A DNA stretch of 53,396 nucleotides from Candidatus Aquabacterium excrementipullorum (lineage in GTDB: Bacteria > Pseudomonadota > Gammaproteobacteria > Burkholderiales > Burkholderiaceae_C): the NCBI GenBank assembly GCA_019112875.1, contig DXIO01000046.1, positions 1 to 53,396 of the forward strand, in the 5' to 3' direction. How positions within the stretch are numbered: position 1 is the stretch's first letter; every line of letters begins with the position of its first letter. Made by a program: the position numbers and the translations under genes. Below, piece after piece: positions 21,103-29,366 of this stretch. Under the pieces are notes generated by a model that worked only from the letters and a program-made list of their open reading frames with translations, ran no database searches and was not told the DNA's origin.

Positions 21103-22862
21103 ACCCACATTTTTCGCAAGACAGCGCCCCCTGGGACGAAGCGCTGGTGATGATGGTCGATGACGAGGAACTCCTCACCGACGTCATCCAGACCCACCTC
21201 GAAGACGCGGGCTACACGCGCTTCGCGGCCTGCAACGCACCGCTGGAAGCGCTCGCGCTGATCAAGGCGCGCCGTCCGGATGTGTTGCTGCTCGACCTGA
21301 TGATGCCGGGCATTTCCGGCTTCGACATCCTTCAGGCCGTGCGCGCCGACGCCGAGCTGCAGTACACCCCCGTCGTGGTGCTGACCGCAGCCAGCGACCC
21401 GGCCACCAAGCTGCGGGCGCTGGAGTTGGGCGCCTCGGAGTTCCTGGCCAAGCCGGTGGACGCCAGCGAGCTCGTCCTGCGCATGCGCAACACGCTGGCC
21501 TTCAAGCGCTACCAGGACCGCCTGGCCTACGTCGACCCTGTCACGGGGCTGGCCAACCGCGATCGCTTCACCAAGCGGCTGGAAGGGCTGCTGCCCCATG
21601 CGCTGGCCCGCAAGGACGGCGCCGTGGGCCTGCTGCATCTGAGCTGCGACCAGGTCCGCCAGACCCGCGAAACCCTGGGGCCCCGCGCGGCCGACAGTCT
21701 GTTGCGCCAGGTGGCGCAGCGCCTGGGCGCCCAGTTGGGCAACCAGCCGGGCCTGGAACGAATGGGCAACGATTCCCTGGACCTGGCCCGTGTGGGTGAC
21801 CAGGACTTCGCCCTGCTGATCCCTGACCTGTCCCACGCGGAAAATGCGGCTGACCTGGCCAAGCAGTGCCTGCAGGTGCTGGCCGACCCGATCGAGGTCG
21901 AAGGCCATCCGATCTTCCTGAGCGCCAGCATCGGCATCGCGCTGGCCCCCAACGACGGCCGTCACGCCGACAGCCTGCTCAAGAGCGCCGACATGGCCTG
22001 CTCCAAGGCCCAGGCCTCCAACGCCAAGAACAACTATGAGTTCTTCTCCGAAGAGATGACCGCGCGCTCTCTTGAGCGCCTGACGCTGACCCACCAGTTG
22101 CGCCGCGCCCTGGAGCGCGACGAACTGCGCCTGCACTACCAGCCCAAGGTCTGTCTGCGCACCGGCACCATCAAGGGCGCCGAGGCCCTGGTGCGCTGGC
22201 AGCACCCCGAGCACGGCCTGCTGCTGCCGGGCCGCTTCATCACCGTGGCCGAAGAATCAGGCCTGATCGGCGACATCGGCGCCTGGGTGCTCGACGAAGC
22301 CTGCCGTCAGGCCACCCTCTGGCGTGCCCAGGGGCTGGAGCAGCTCAAGATCGCCGTGAACGTGGCCCGCCCGCAGTTTGAGGACGGACAGCTCTGCACG
22401 CGCCTGCAGCACCTGCTGCAAAGCACGGGCCTGCCCCCCTCATGGCTGATGATGGAGCTGACCGAAAGCATGCTGGTCCAGGATGCCGCCAAGGCGCTGC
22501 AGCAGATGCATGATCTGCGCGCGCTGGGCGTGGGCCTGTCCATCGACGATTTCGGCACCGGGTATTCGTCGCTGAGCTACCTCAAGCGCTTCCCGGCCAG
22601 CGAGCTGAAGGTGGACCGCTCCTTCATCATCGACCTGCCCAAGCACGACAAGGACCGCGCCATCGTGCAGACCGTGGTCACGCTGGGGCACAGCCTGGGC
22701 ATGGACGTGGTGGCAGAGGGTATCGAGACACCCGAGCAGCACCGCATCCTGCAGCACATCGGCTGCGACGTGTTCCAGGGCTTCCTGTTCAGCAAGGCCG
22801 TGCCGCCCGAGCAGTTCGAGGCGCTGGTGCGGCAGAACCGCGAGCAGCCGCTGGCGGTGTAA
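21099..22862 (+). CDS. Response regulator with receiver, degenerate GGDEF and EAL domains (c-di-GMP phosphodiesterase)
   Basis: 587 residues from GTG 21099, which overlaps the kinase stop. The receiver (about 15-130) has Asp66 in [15 protein letters not shown] domain follows (about 150-310), but its signature is replaced by VGDQDF, so it is not expected to make c-di-GMP. The EAL domain (about 325-580) keeps [10 protein letters not shown] (Glu362), a Glu in [25 protein letters not shown] and VAEGIET, so c-di-GMP hydrolysis is predicted. The gene is the last of the operon and is probably switched by the hybrid kinase encoded just upstream. This places local c-di-GMP turnover under the same transcript as the surface protein. 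Confidence 0.94.
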
Positions 22863-22868
22863 ACACGC

Positions 22869-22890
22869 CGGGCCGGTCAGACCCGGCCCG
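22869..22890. terminator. Strong GC stem-loop between convergent genes
   Basis: CGGGCCGG, 6-base loop, CCGGCCCG lies seven bases after the phosphodiesterase stop, facing the convergent decarboxylase gene. There is no T run on either strand. It could end transcription with Rho or act in both directions, but is not a canonical intrinsic terminator. Confidence 0.45.
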
Positions 22891-22918
22891 CGCGTTGAAG
22901 CGCATTGAGACGCGCAGC

Positions 22919-25189
22919 TTACTCGGCCGGCTGGGCCACGCAATCCACGTAATAGCGCGTCACGCCGCCGGGCAGCTCTTCGCCGACCAGGCCGTGCACA
23001 TCGGTCGCGAAGCCCGGGAAGGCGTCATTGAACTCGCGCGTGAACTTCAGGAAGTCGCAGATCTTCTTGTTGAAGCGCTCGCCCGGCACCAGCAGCGGGA
23101 TGCCCGGCGGGTACGGCGTCAGCAGCGAGGTCGTGATGCGGCCTTCGAGCTGGTCGATGCTCACGCGCTCGGTCTGGCGCCGCGCGATGTGGGCGTAGGC
23201 GTCGCTGGGCGTCATCGCCGGGTGCAGGTCCGACAGGTACATCTCCGTCGTCAGGCGCGCGATGTCGCCCTTGGCGTACATCTCGTGGATGCTCTGGCAG
23301 AGATCCTGCAGGCCCATGCGCTCGTACTTCGGGTGCTTCTTGCAGAAGTCGGGCAGCACGCGCCACATCGGCACGTTGCGGTCGTAGTCGTCCTTGAACT
23401 GCTGCAGTGCCGTCAGCATGGTGTTCCAGCGGCCCTTGGTGATGCCGATGGTGAACATGATGAAGAAGCTGTAAAGCCCCGTCTTCTCGACCACCACGCC
23501 ATGCTCGGCCAGGTACTTCGTGACGATGGCCGCCGGGATACCCGTCTTGGCGAACTTGCCGGACACATCGAGGCCCGGGTTGATGATGGTGGACTTGATC
23601 GGGTCCAGCATGTTGAAGCCTTCGGCCAGGTTGCCGAAGCCGTGCCACTTCTCGTTGGCCTGCAGCACCCAGTCTTCCTGCTTGATGTCGTCGTTGGCCA
23701 GCTTGTCCGGGCCCCAGACCTTGAACCACCAGTCCTTGCCGTACTCCTTGGTCACCTTGCGCATGGCGCGGCGGAAGTCCAGCGCCTCCTTGATGCTCTC
23801 TTCGACCAGGGCGGTGCCGCCGGGTGGCTCCATCATGGCCGCCGCCACGTCGCACGACGCGATGATCGCGTACTGCGGGCTGGTGGAGGTGTGCATCAGG
23901 TAGGCCTCGTTGAAGAGGTTGCGGTCCAGCTTGCGCGTCTGCGAATCCTGCACCAGCACCTGCGAGGCCTGGCTGATGCCAGCCAGCAGCTTGTGGGTCG
24001 ATTGCGTGGCGTAGACCAGCGCTTCCTTCGGGCGCACGCGGCCCTTGCCCATGGCGTGGTAGGTGCCGTAGAACTTGTGGAAAGCGGCGTGCGGCAGCCA
24101 GGCTTCGTCGAAGTGAAGCGTGTCGATCCAGCCGTCCAGCGTGTCCTTGATGGTCTCGGTGTTGTAGAGCACGCCGTCGTAGGTGCTCTGCGTGATGGTC
24201 AGGATGCGCGGCTTGACTTTCTTCGCGTCCACGCCCTTGAGCAGGGGGTTCTTGGCGATCTTCTTGCGGATCGTGGCCGGGTCGAACTCGCTCTTCGGTA
24301 TCGGGCCGATGATGCCGTAATGGTTGCGCGTCGGCGTCAGGAACACCGGCACCGCGCCCGTCATGATGATCGAGTGCAGGATGGACTTGTGGCAATTGCG
24401 GTCGACCACGACCACGTCGCCCGGGGCCACCGTGTGGTGCCACACCATCTTGTTGGACGTGGACGTGCCATTGGTGACGAAGAAGCAGTGGTCGGCGTTG
24501 AAGATGCGCGCGGCGTTCTTCTCGCTCTCGTAGACCGGGCCGGTGTGGTCCAGCAACTGGCCGAGTTCCTCCACCGCGTTGCACACGTCGGCGCGCAGCA
24601 TGTTCTCGCCGAAGAACTGGTGGAACATCTGGCCCACCGGGCTCTTCAGGAAAGCCACGCCGCCGGAATGCCCCGGGCAGTGCCAGGAGTAGGAGCCGTC
24701 CTGCGCGTAGTCCATCAACGCCTTGAAGAACGGGGGCGCCAGCGAATCCACGTAGGCGCGCGCCTCGCGGATGATGTGGCGGGCCACGAACTCCGGCGTG
24801 TCCTCGAACATGTGGATGAAGCCGTGCAACTCGCGCAGGATCTCGTTGGGGATGTGCTCGGAGGTGCGCGTCTCGCCGTACAGGTAGATGGGGATTTCGG
24901 CGTTCTTGAAGCGGATTTCGCTCACGAAAGCCCGCAGCGCCTTGAGCGCCGCGTCCACCTCGGCCTTGGAGCCGCTGCCGAATTCCTCGTCGTCGATCGA
25001 CAGGATGAAGGCGCTGGCCCGGCTCTGCTGCTGCGCGAACTGCGACAGGTCGCCATAGCTGGTCACACCCAGCACTTCGAAGCCTTCCTTCTGGATGGCG
25101 TCGGCCAGGGCGCGGATGCCCAGACCCGAGGTGTTCTCGGAGCGGAAGTCCTCGTCGATGATGACGATGGGGAAGTGGAAACGCAGCAT
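22919..25189 (-). CDS. PLP-dependent Orn/Lys/Arg decarboxylase (inducible type)
   Basis: 756 residues from the ATG at 25189; upstream in-frame codons to 25294 exist, but family proteins begin near MLRFHFPIVIIDED. The N-terminal wing domain (about 1-125) has a receiver-like fold. The PLP domain carries the Schiff-base lysine in STHKLLAGISQAS (Lys400) and the HCPGHSGGVAF region. The C-terminal domain is typical of the fold-I decarboxylases. The enzyme converts a basic amino acid to its polyamine plus CO2, consuming a proton. Length is closest to the biodegradative arginine decarboxylase AdiA (about 755), but lysine or ornithine specificity cannot be excluded by eye. No antiporter gene is adjacent, which is unusual for an acid-resistance pair. 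Confidence 0.93.
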   Translation of the reverse strand: MLRFHFPIVIIDEDFRSENTSGLGIRALADAIQKEGFEVLGVTSYGDLSQFAQQQSRASAFILSIDDEEFGSGSKAEVDAALKALRAFVSEIRFKNAEIPIYLYGETRTSEHIPNEILRELHGFIHMFEDTPEFVARHIIREARAYVDSLAPPFFKALMDYAQDGSYSWHCPGHSGGVAFLKSPVGQMFHQFFGENMLRADVCNAVEELGQLLDHTGPVYESEKNAARIFNADHCFFVTNGTSTSNKMVWHHTVAPGDVVVVDRNCHKSILHSIIMTGAVPVFLTPTRNHYGIIGPIPKSEFDPATIRKKIAKNPLLKGVDAKKVKPRILTITQSTYDGVLYNTETIKDTLDGWIDTLHFDEAWLPHAAFHKFYGTYHAMGKGRVRPKEALVYATQSTHKLLAGISQASQVLVQDSQTRKLDRNLFNEAYLMHTSTSPQYAIIASCDVAAAMMEPPGGTALVEESIKEALDFRRAMRKVTKEYGKDWWFKVWGPDKLANDDIKQEDWVLQANEKWHGFGNLAEGFNMLDPIKSTIINPGLDVSGKFAKTGIPAAIVTKYLAEHGVVVEKTGLYSFFIMFTIGITKGRWNTMLTALQQFKDDYDRNVPMWRVLPDFCKKHPKYERMGLQDLCQSIHEMYAKGDIARLTTEMYLSDLHPAMTPSDAYAHIARRQTERVSIDQLEGRITTSLLTPYPPGIPLLVPGERFNKKICDFLKFTREFNDAFPGFATDVHGLVGEELPGGVTRYYVDCVAQPAE

Positions 25190-25356
25190 GGGGCCCCCCG
25201 GTGGCAAGGCGGAAAAAAACACGAAGCGCGAAGTGTAGGGCTCTTGCATGACATCCGCTGCAGCAATTTGCACCCGGATGCTGCGCCCACGCATCGATCT
25301 GCGTACACTAGGATGTCGGAAAGCTCCTCCCGCCGCCCAGGCGGGCGCAAAAAACC

Positions 25357-25782
25357 ATGGAAGATTCGACCCTGTGGTGGGTGGTGGCGGGTGTGCTCGT
25401 CGCGGCCGAACTGGTCACCGGCACGTTCTACCTGCTGATGCTGGCACTCGGCGCAGCCGCCGGCGCCGTGGGCGCCCATCTGGGATTGGCCATCGCCGTC
25501 CAGGTGCTTCTGGCGGGCATCGTGGGCGGCGGTGCCTCCGCGTTGTGGCATGTGTTGCGCAGCAAGCGCCAAGGCACCCCTTCCGGCACCGACACGCTGC
25601 TCGATGTCGGCCAGACCGTCCAGGTCGCGACCTGGCAGGCCGACGGTTCCACACAGGTGCATTACCGCGGCGCCCAATGGAGCGCCCGTCTGGCGCCTTC
25701 GGCCAGCGGCACCTCTCCCCAACCCGGCACCCACCGCATCAGCGGCGTGCAGGGCAGCCAACTCCTTCTGGAAAAGCTCTGA
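25357..25782 (+). CDS. NfeD family membrane protein
   Basis: 141 residues. Two or three hydrophobic helices span residues 5-70, followed by a small C-terminal OB-fold-like beta domain with the typical spacing GQTVQVATWQADGSTQVHYRGAQW. This is the short NfeD form, without the ClpP-like protease domain. NfeD proteins are encoded next to SPFH/stomatin proteins and are thought to act with them in organising membrane microdomains. That partner follows here after two bases, so the pair is one operon. Confidence 0.93.
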   Translation: MEDSTLWWVVAGVLVAAELVTGTFYLLMLALGAAAGAVGAHLGLAIAVQVLLAGIVGGGASALWHVLRSKRQGTPSGTDTLLDVGQTVQVATWQADGSTQVHYRGAQWSARLAPSASGTSPQPGTHRISGVQGSQLLLEKL

Positions 25783-25784
25783 GC

Positions 25785-26711
25785 ATGCTCGAAACCGCGC
25801 TGATTCTCCTCGTCATCGCCATCGTCTTCACCGTGCAGGCCGTCAAGGTCGTGCCACAGCAGAGCGCCTGGGTGCTCGAACGGCTGGGCAAGTACCACGG
25901 CACTCTCACGGCCGGGCTGAACATCGTGCTGCCCTTCATCGACCGGGTCGCCTACAAGCATTCCCTCAAGGAAGTGCCACTGGACGTGCCCAGCCAGGTC
26001 TGCATCACCAAGGACAACACCCAGTTGCAGGTGGACGGCATCCTCTACTTCCAGGTGACCGACGCCATGCGCGCCAGCTACGGCACCTCCAATTTCATCC
26101 TGGCCATCAGCCAATTGGCCCAGACCACGCTGCGCTCCGTGGTGGGCAAGATGGAGCTGGACAAGACCTTCGAGGAGCGTGATCTGATCAACGCCGCCGT
26201 GGTCGCCGCGCTCGACGAGGCCGCGCCCAACTGGGGCGTCAAGGTGCTGCGCTACGAGATCAAGGACCTGACCCCGCCGGCCGAGATCCTTCGCGCCATG
26301 CAGCAGCAGATCACCGCCGAGCGCGACAAGCGCGCCCGCATCGCCGAATCCGAAGGCCGCAAGCAGGAGCAGATCAACCTGGCCACCGGCGAGCGCGAGG
26401 CCTACATCGCCAAGTCCGAGGGTGAACGCCAGGCCGAGATCAACAAGGCCCAGGGCGAGGCCATCGCGATCACTTCGGTGGCCGATGCCACGGCCGACGC
26501 CATCCGCAAGATCGCCGAGGCCATCCAGTCGCCGGGTGGGCAGGAAGCCGTCAACCTGAAGGTGGCCGAACGGGCCGTGGACGCCTTCGCCCAATTGGCC
26601 CAGAAGAACAACACCATGATCGTGCCGGGCAACATGAGCGAGGTCTCTTCGCTGATCGCCACGTCCATGGCCCTGATCAAGAACGCGCAGAACCAGCGCC
26701 CCGCCGCCTGA
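25785..26711 (+). CDS. SPFH/band 7 (stomatin-like, QmcA-type) membrane protein
   Basis: 308 residues from ATG 25785, two bases after the nfeD stop. A single N-terminal helix (about 4-22) is followed by the SPFH domain (VVPQQSAWVLERLGKY ... LDVPSQVCITKDNTQLQVDG). A long charged coiled coil (about 170-240, AESEGRKQEQINLATGEREA) leads to a short C-terminal segment. Such proteins form large oligomers at the inner membrane and often control membrane proteases such as FtsH. The pairing with NfeD supports the assignment. No gene-specific regulation is visible. Confidence 0.95.
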   Translation: MLETALILLVIAIVFTVQAVKVVPQQSAWVLERLGKYHGTLTAGLNIVLPFIDRVAYKHSLKEVPLDVPSQVCITKDNTQLQVDGILYFQVTDAMRASYGTSNFILAISQLAQTTLRSVVGKMELDKTFEERDLINAAVVAALDEAAPNWGVKVLRYEIKDLTPPAEILRAMQQQITAERDKRARIAESEGRKQEQINLATGEREAYIAKSEGERQAEINKAQGEAIAITSVADATADAIRKIAEAIQSPGGQEAVNLKVAERAVDAFAQLAQKNNTMIVPGNMSEVSSLIATSMALIKNAQNQRPAA

Positions 26712-26732
26712 ACCCACACCGCCCGACCGGCC

Positions 26733-27140
26733 ATGTCCTCCATCGAGCTGACCAGCGCGCGCAATGTCCTCGGGGGGCCGCTCCGGGCCTGCTCTTACGC
26801 GCCGCTGACCGGCTTTTTCAGGGACGGTTGCTGCCGCACCCGCAAGGATGACCCCGGCCTGCATGTGATCTGCGCCCGGGTGACGGCCGAATTCCTGGCA
26901 TTCGCGGCCGCGCGCGGCAACGACCTGATCACACCCCGCCCCGAATGGCGCTTTGCCGGGTTGAACCCGGGCGACCGCTGGTGCCTGTGCGCCCAGCGCT
27001 GGCTGGAGGCCTTCGAGGCGGGCGTGGCACCGCCCGTGGTGCTCGAAGCCACCCACGAACAGGCCCTGGACGTCATCCCGCTGGGGCTGTTGCAGCAACA
27101 CGCCCTGAGCCCTCCTTCCGCAGCACCGCCCGACGGCTGA
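26733..27140 (+). CDS. DUF2237 family protein
   Basis: 135 residues, matching the small DUF2237 family over its whole length: NVLGGPL at the start, TGFFRDGCCRT, then GNDLITPRPEWRF, GDRWCLCAQRW and APPVVLEATHEQAL. Four conserved cysteines (two in GCC, two in WCLC) suggest a redox or metal role, but the biochemical function is not known. It lies 21 bp after the SPFH gene and may belong to the same transcript. Confidence 0.93.
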   Translation: MSSIELTSARNVLGGPLRACSYAPLTGFFRDGCCRTRKDDPGLHVICARVTAEFLAFAAARGNDLITPRPEWRFAGLNPGDRWCLCAQRWLEAFEAGVAPPVVLEATHEQALDVIPLGLLQQHALSPPSAAPPDG

Positions 27141-27175
27141 GGCCCGTGCCTGGCAGTTGTAGTTGTCCCATTGTC

Positions 27176-27203
27176 TCAAGTTGCCCTTGCCGGCATCCGA
27201 TAA
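27176..27203 (+). promoter_or_regulatory. Putative FliA (sigma-28) promoter for the first diguanylate cyclase
   Basis: TCAAGTTG, 12 bases, TCCGATAA: seven of eight bases match the -10 octamer GCCGATAA. The -35 differs from TAAAGTTT at three positions, and the spacer is one base longer than in E. coli. It lies 33 bases upstream of ATG 27237, in the only gap between the DUF2237 gene and the cyclase. The -35 resembles the second FliA-like site at 3095-3122. FliA dependence is inferred from motif alone. Confidence 0.6.
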
Positions 27204-27236
27204 AACGACAACCGTCCCCCTCGGGACGCATCTCCG

Positions 27237-29366
27237 ATGAACACAGGCAGCACCTCCTTTTCCGGCATCACAAGGCAGTCCATCAGCCTGGGCCTGTTCA
27301 TGGTCGGTCTGGTGCTGGTGATCGCGGCCGTCAGCCACGACAACCACCTGCAGCTGATGTGGTTCGCCTTGCCTGCGGTGGCCATCGGCGTCGGCACGGT
27401 CGTGCTGTGGCACGAATGGCGTGCATTCCGGATCTGGTATGCCGCCCTGAACAGCACCATCCGACAGCGGCGGCAGGAGCGCGAGGAGGCCTTGGCCAAG
27501 GAAGCCCACGAGCGTGCGCTGACCATCATCGAGGGCAAGGGCCAGGGCCTGGACTACCGCGCACGTGCCATCCGCGCCACGCAGATCAGCATCTGGGTGG
27601 TCGATGTGCCGAGCGAGCAGATCATCTTCGAAGGCATTCACACGGGCCTGCGGGATTTTCTGCCCGACACGCGCATCTACCACGGCCGCGAATGGTACGA
27701 ACGCCTGCACCCGCAGGAGACGGAGCTCGTCGAGTACCGCTTCAAGGAGTTCATCAAGCAGCGCATGCCCGAGTTCGAGATGGAGTACCGCGTGCCCGAT
27801 GACCGGGGCAGCTGGCGCTGGATCCTCTCGCGCGGGCTGGTGATCCAGCAGGACGAGAACCACCACACCGTGGTGGCGGCCGGCACGCACACCGACATCC
27901 ACCAGCGCAAGCTGGCCCAGATCGCGCATGCGCAAGAGCGCGCGCTGTTCAATGCCGGCCCCATCGTGATCTTCCGGTTCTGCCTGGAAGGCGATCGCAT
28001 CATCGACTTCATCAGCCGCAATGCCGCCCGGTTGTGGCGCTATGCGGACCCGGAGTGGACCGCCGTGGGCAGGCCGACATCGGACATGGTGCACCCTGAA
28101 GACCTGATGGACGTCCGCAATGCCGTCAACAGCGCGTTCACGACCGGCAAGTCCAGCGTGGACACGCAGCTGCGCCTGCGGCGCGGCGACGGCAGCTACC
28201 ACTGGAACAGCATGCGCCTGCTGTTCGAGATGGACCACGGCAAGCCCTACGCACGCGGCTACATGATGGACATCGAGGAGCGCAAGGCCGTTGAAGAACT
28301 CGCCGCGCGGCACAACCAGGCGCTGGAGGAGCTGGTCCAGCAACTGCACATGGCCCAGGCCGACAGCGTGGTACTGCAGGAGACTTCCGACCTGCTCAAC
28401 TCTGCCGAGGACGTGGACGAGGCCTTCGAGATCGTGCGCCGCGCGGCCGATGCGGTCTTCCCCGGCTGGAGCGGCTCGCTCTCGGCGATCATGCCGCACG
28501 GAGGGCTGAGCCTGGTCGGGCAATGGGGCGCCCCGCCGTGGCAGGACGCGGAGTTCCAGCTCAAGGACTGCTGGGGCCTGCGTCGCGGCAAGCCGCATGG
28601 CTACGTCAACGAAGACCGCCAGTTGCGCTGCAACCACATCCATCCCGACGCGGAAGGGGCGCTGCTGCCCTATGTCTGTGTGCCGATGTCGGCCAACGGG
28701 GAGACGGTGGGTGCACTGCACCTGTTCTCCAACGACATGGTCACCGCCGAACAGGTCAGCGAAATCGAAGTGCGCGCCGAGCGCTTCGCCGAGACGCTGA
28801 AGCTGGCCATGTCCAATCTGCGCCTGCGCGCCTGGCTGCGCGACCAGGCCACGCGCGACGGCCTGACCGGCCTGTACAACCGACGCCTGCTCGACGAGCG
28901 CCTGCCCATCGAAATCAAGCGCAGTCACCGGGACCGCCTGCCCGTGTCCCTCGCCATGATCGACGTGGACCACTTCAAGCGCTTCAACGACGAGTATGGC
29001 CATGACGCCGGCGACCTGGTCCTCAAGTCCATCAGCGAACTGCTGATGGACCGCGTGCGCGTGTACGACCTGGCCTGCCGCTATGGCGGCGAGGAACTCG
29101 TGTTGCTGATGCCTGGCTGCCAGATGGAAGACGCGATCATCAAGCTGGAGGCCATCCGCATCGACGTCGCCTCGCTGCAGATCAGCTACCAGGGCTTCAT
29201 GCTGCCCCCGGTGACCATCTCCATCGGTCTGGCAGAAACCCACGGCGGCAGCCCGGACGCATTGCTGCGTCAGGCCGACGAGGCCCTGTACCGGGCCAAG
29301 CGGCAGGGCCGCAACCGGCTGGCGGTGCAGGACGACGCCATGCCCCCGCTGGAGGAGATGCACTGA
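27237..29366 (+). CDS. Diguanylate cyclase with 2 TM, PAS-PAS-GAF-GGDEF
   Basis: 709 residues. Two N-terminal helices (about 18-35 and 40-60) with almost no periplasmic loop are followed by a short coiled coil. Two PAS domains (about 105-225 and 230-350) come next, then a GAF domain (about 385-535, DCWGLRRGKPHG ... YVCVPMSANGETVGALHLF). The GGDEF domain carries the active signature GGEEL at 617-621. The product-inhibition I-site RVYD lies exactly five residues upstream (608-611). It should synthesise c-di-GMP with feedback inhibition, under control of cytoplasmic PAS/GAF input. The stop overlaps the next cyclase gene by one base. A FliA-like promoter precedes it. Confidence 0.94.
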   Translation: MNTGSTSFSGITRQSISLGLFMVGLVLVIAAVSHDNHLQLMWFALPAVAIGVGTVVLWHEWRAFRIWYAALNSTIRQRRQEREEALAKEAHERALTIIEGKGQGLDYRARAIRATQISIWVVDVPSEQIIFEGIHTGLRDFLPDTRIYHGREWYERLHPQETELVEYRFKEFIKQRMPEFEMEYRVPDDRGSWRWILSRGLVIQQDENHHTVVAAGTHTDIHQRKLAQIAHAQERALFNAGPIVIFRFCLEGDRIIDFISRNAARLWRYADPEWTAVGRPTSDMVHPEDLMDVRNAVNSAFTTGKSSVDTQLRLRRGDGSYHWNSMRLLFEMDHGKPYARGYMMDIEERKAVEELAARHNQALEELVQQLHMAQADSVVLQETSDLLNSAEDVDEAFEIVRRAADAVFPGWSGSLSAIMPHGGLSLVGQWGAPPWQDAEFQLKDCWGLRRGKPHGYVNEDRQLRCNHIHPDAEGALLPYVCVPMSANGETVGALHLFSNDMVTAEQVSEIEVRAERFAETLKLAMSNLRLRAWLRDQATRDGLTGLYNRRLLDERLPIEIKRSHRDRLPVSLAMIDVDHFKRFNDEYGHDAGDLVLKSISELLMDRVRVYDLACRYGGEELVLLMPGCQMEDAIIKLEAIRIDVASLQISYQGFMLPPVTISIGLAETHGGSPDALLRQADEALYRAKRQGRNRLAVQDDAMPPLEEMH

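Noticed and set aside
21550-22030. Active diguanylate cyclase in the REC-GGDEF-EAL protein
   Set aside because: The GGDEF signature is VGDQDF, which lacks the glycine and acidic residues needed for catalysis.
22895-25438. 847-codon plus-strand frame over the decarboxylase
   Set aside because: Composition is antisense-like, and the minus strand encodes a full PLP decarboxylase with its active-site lysine.
25662-29363. 1233-codon open frame on the minus strand opposite the SPFH, DUF2237 and cyclase genes
   Set aside because: Antisense shadow of several recognisable plus-strand genes; no domain motifs.
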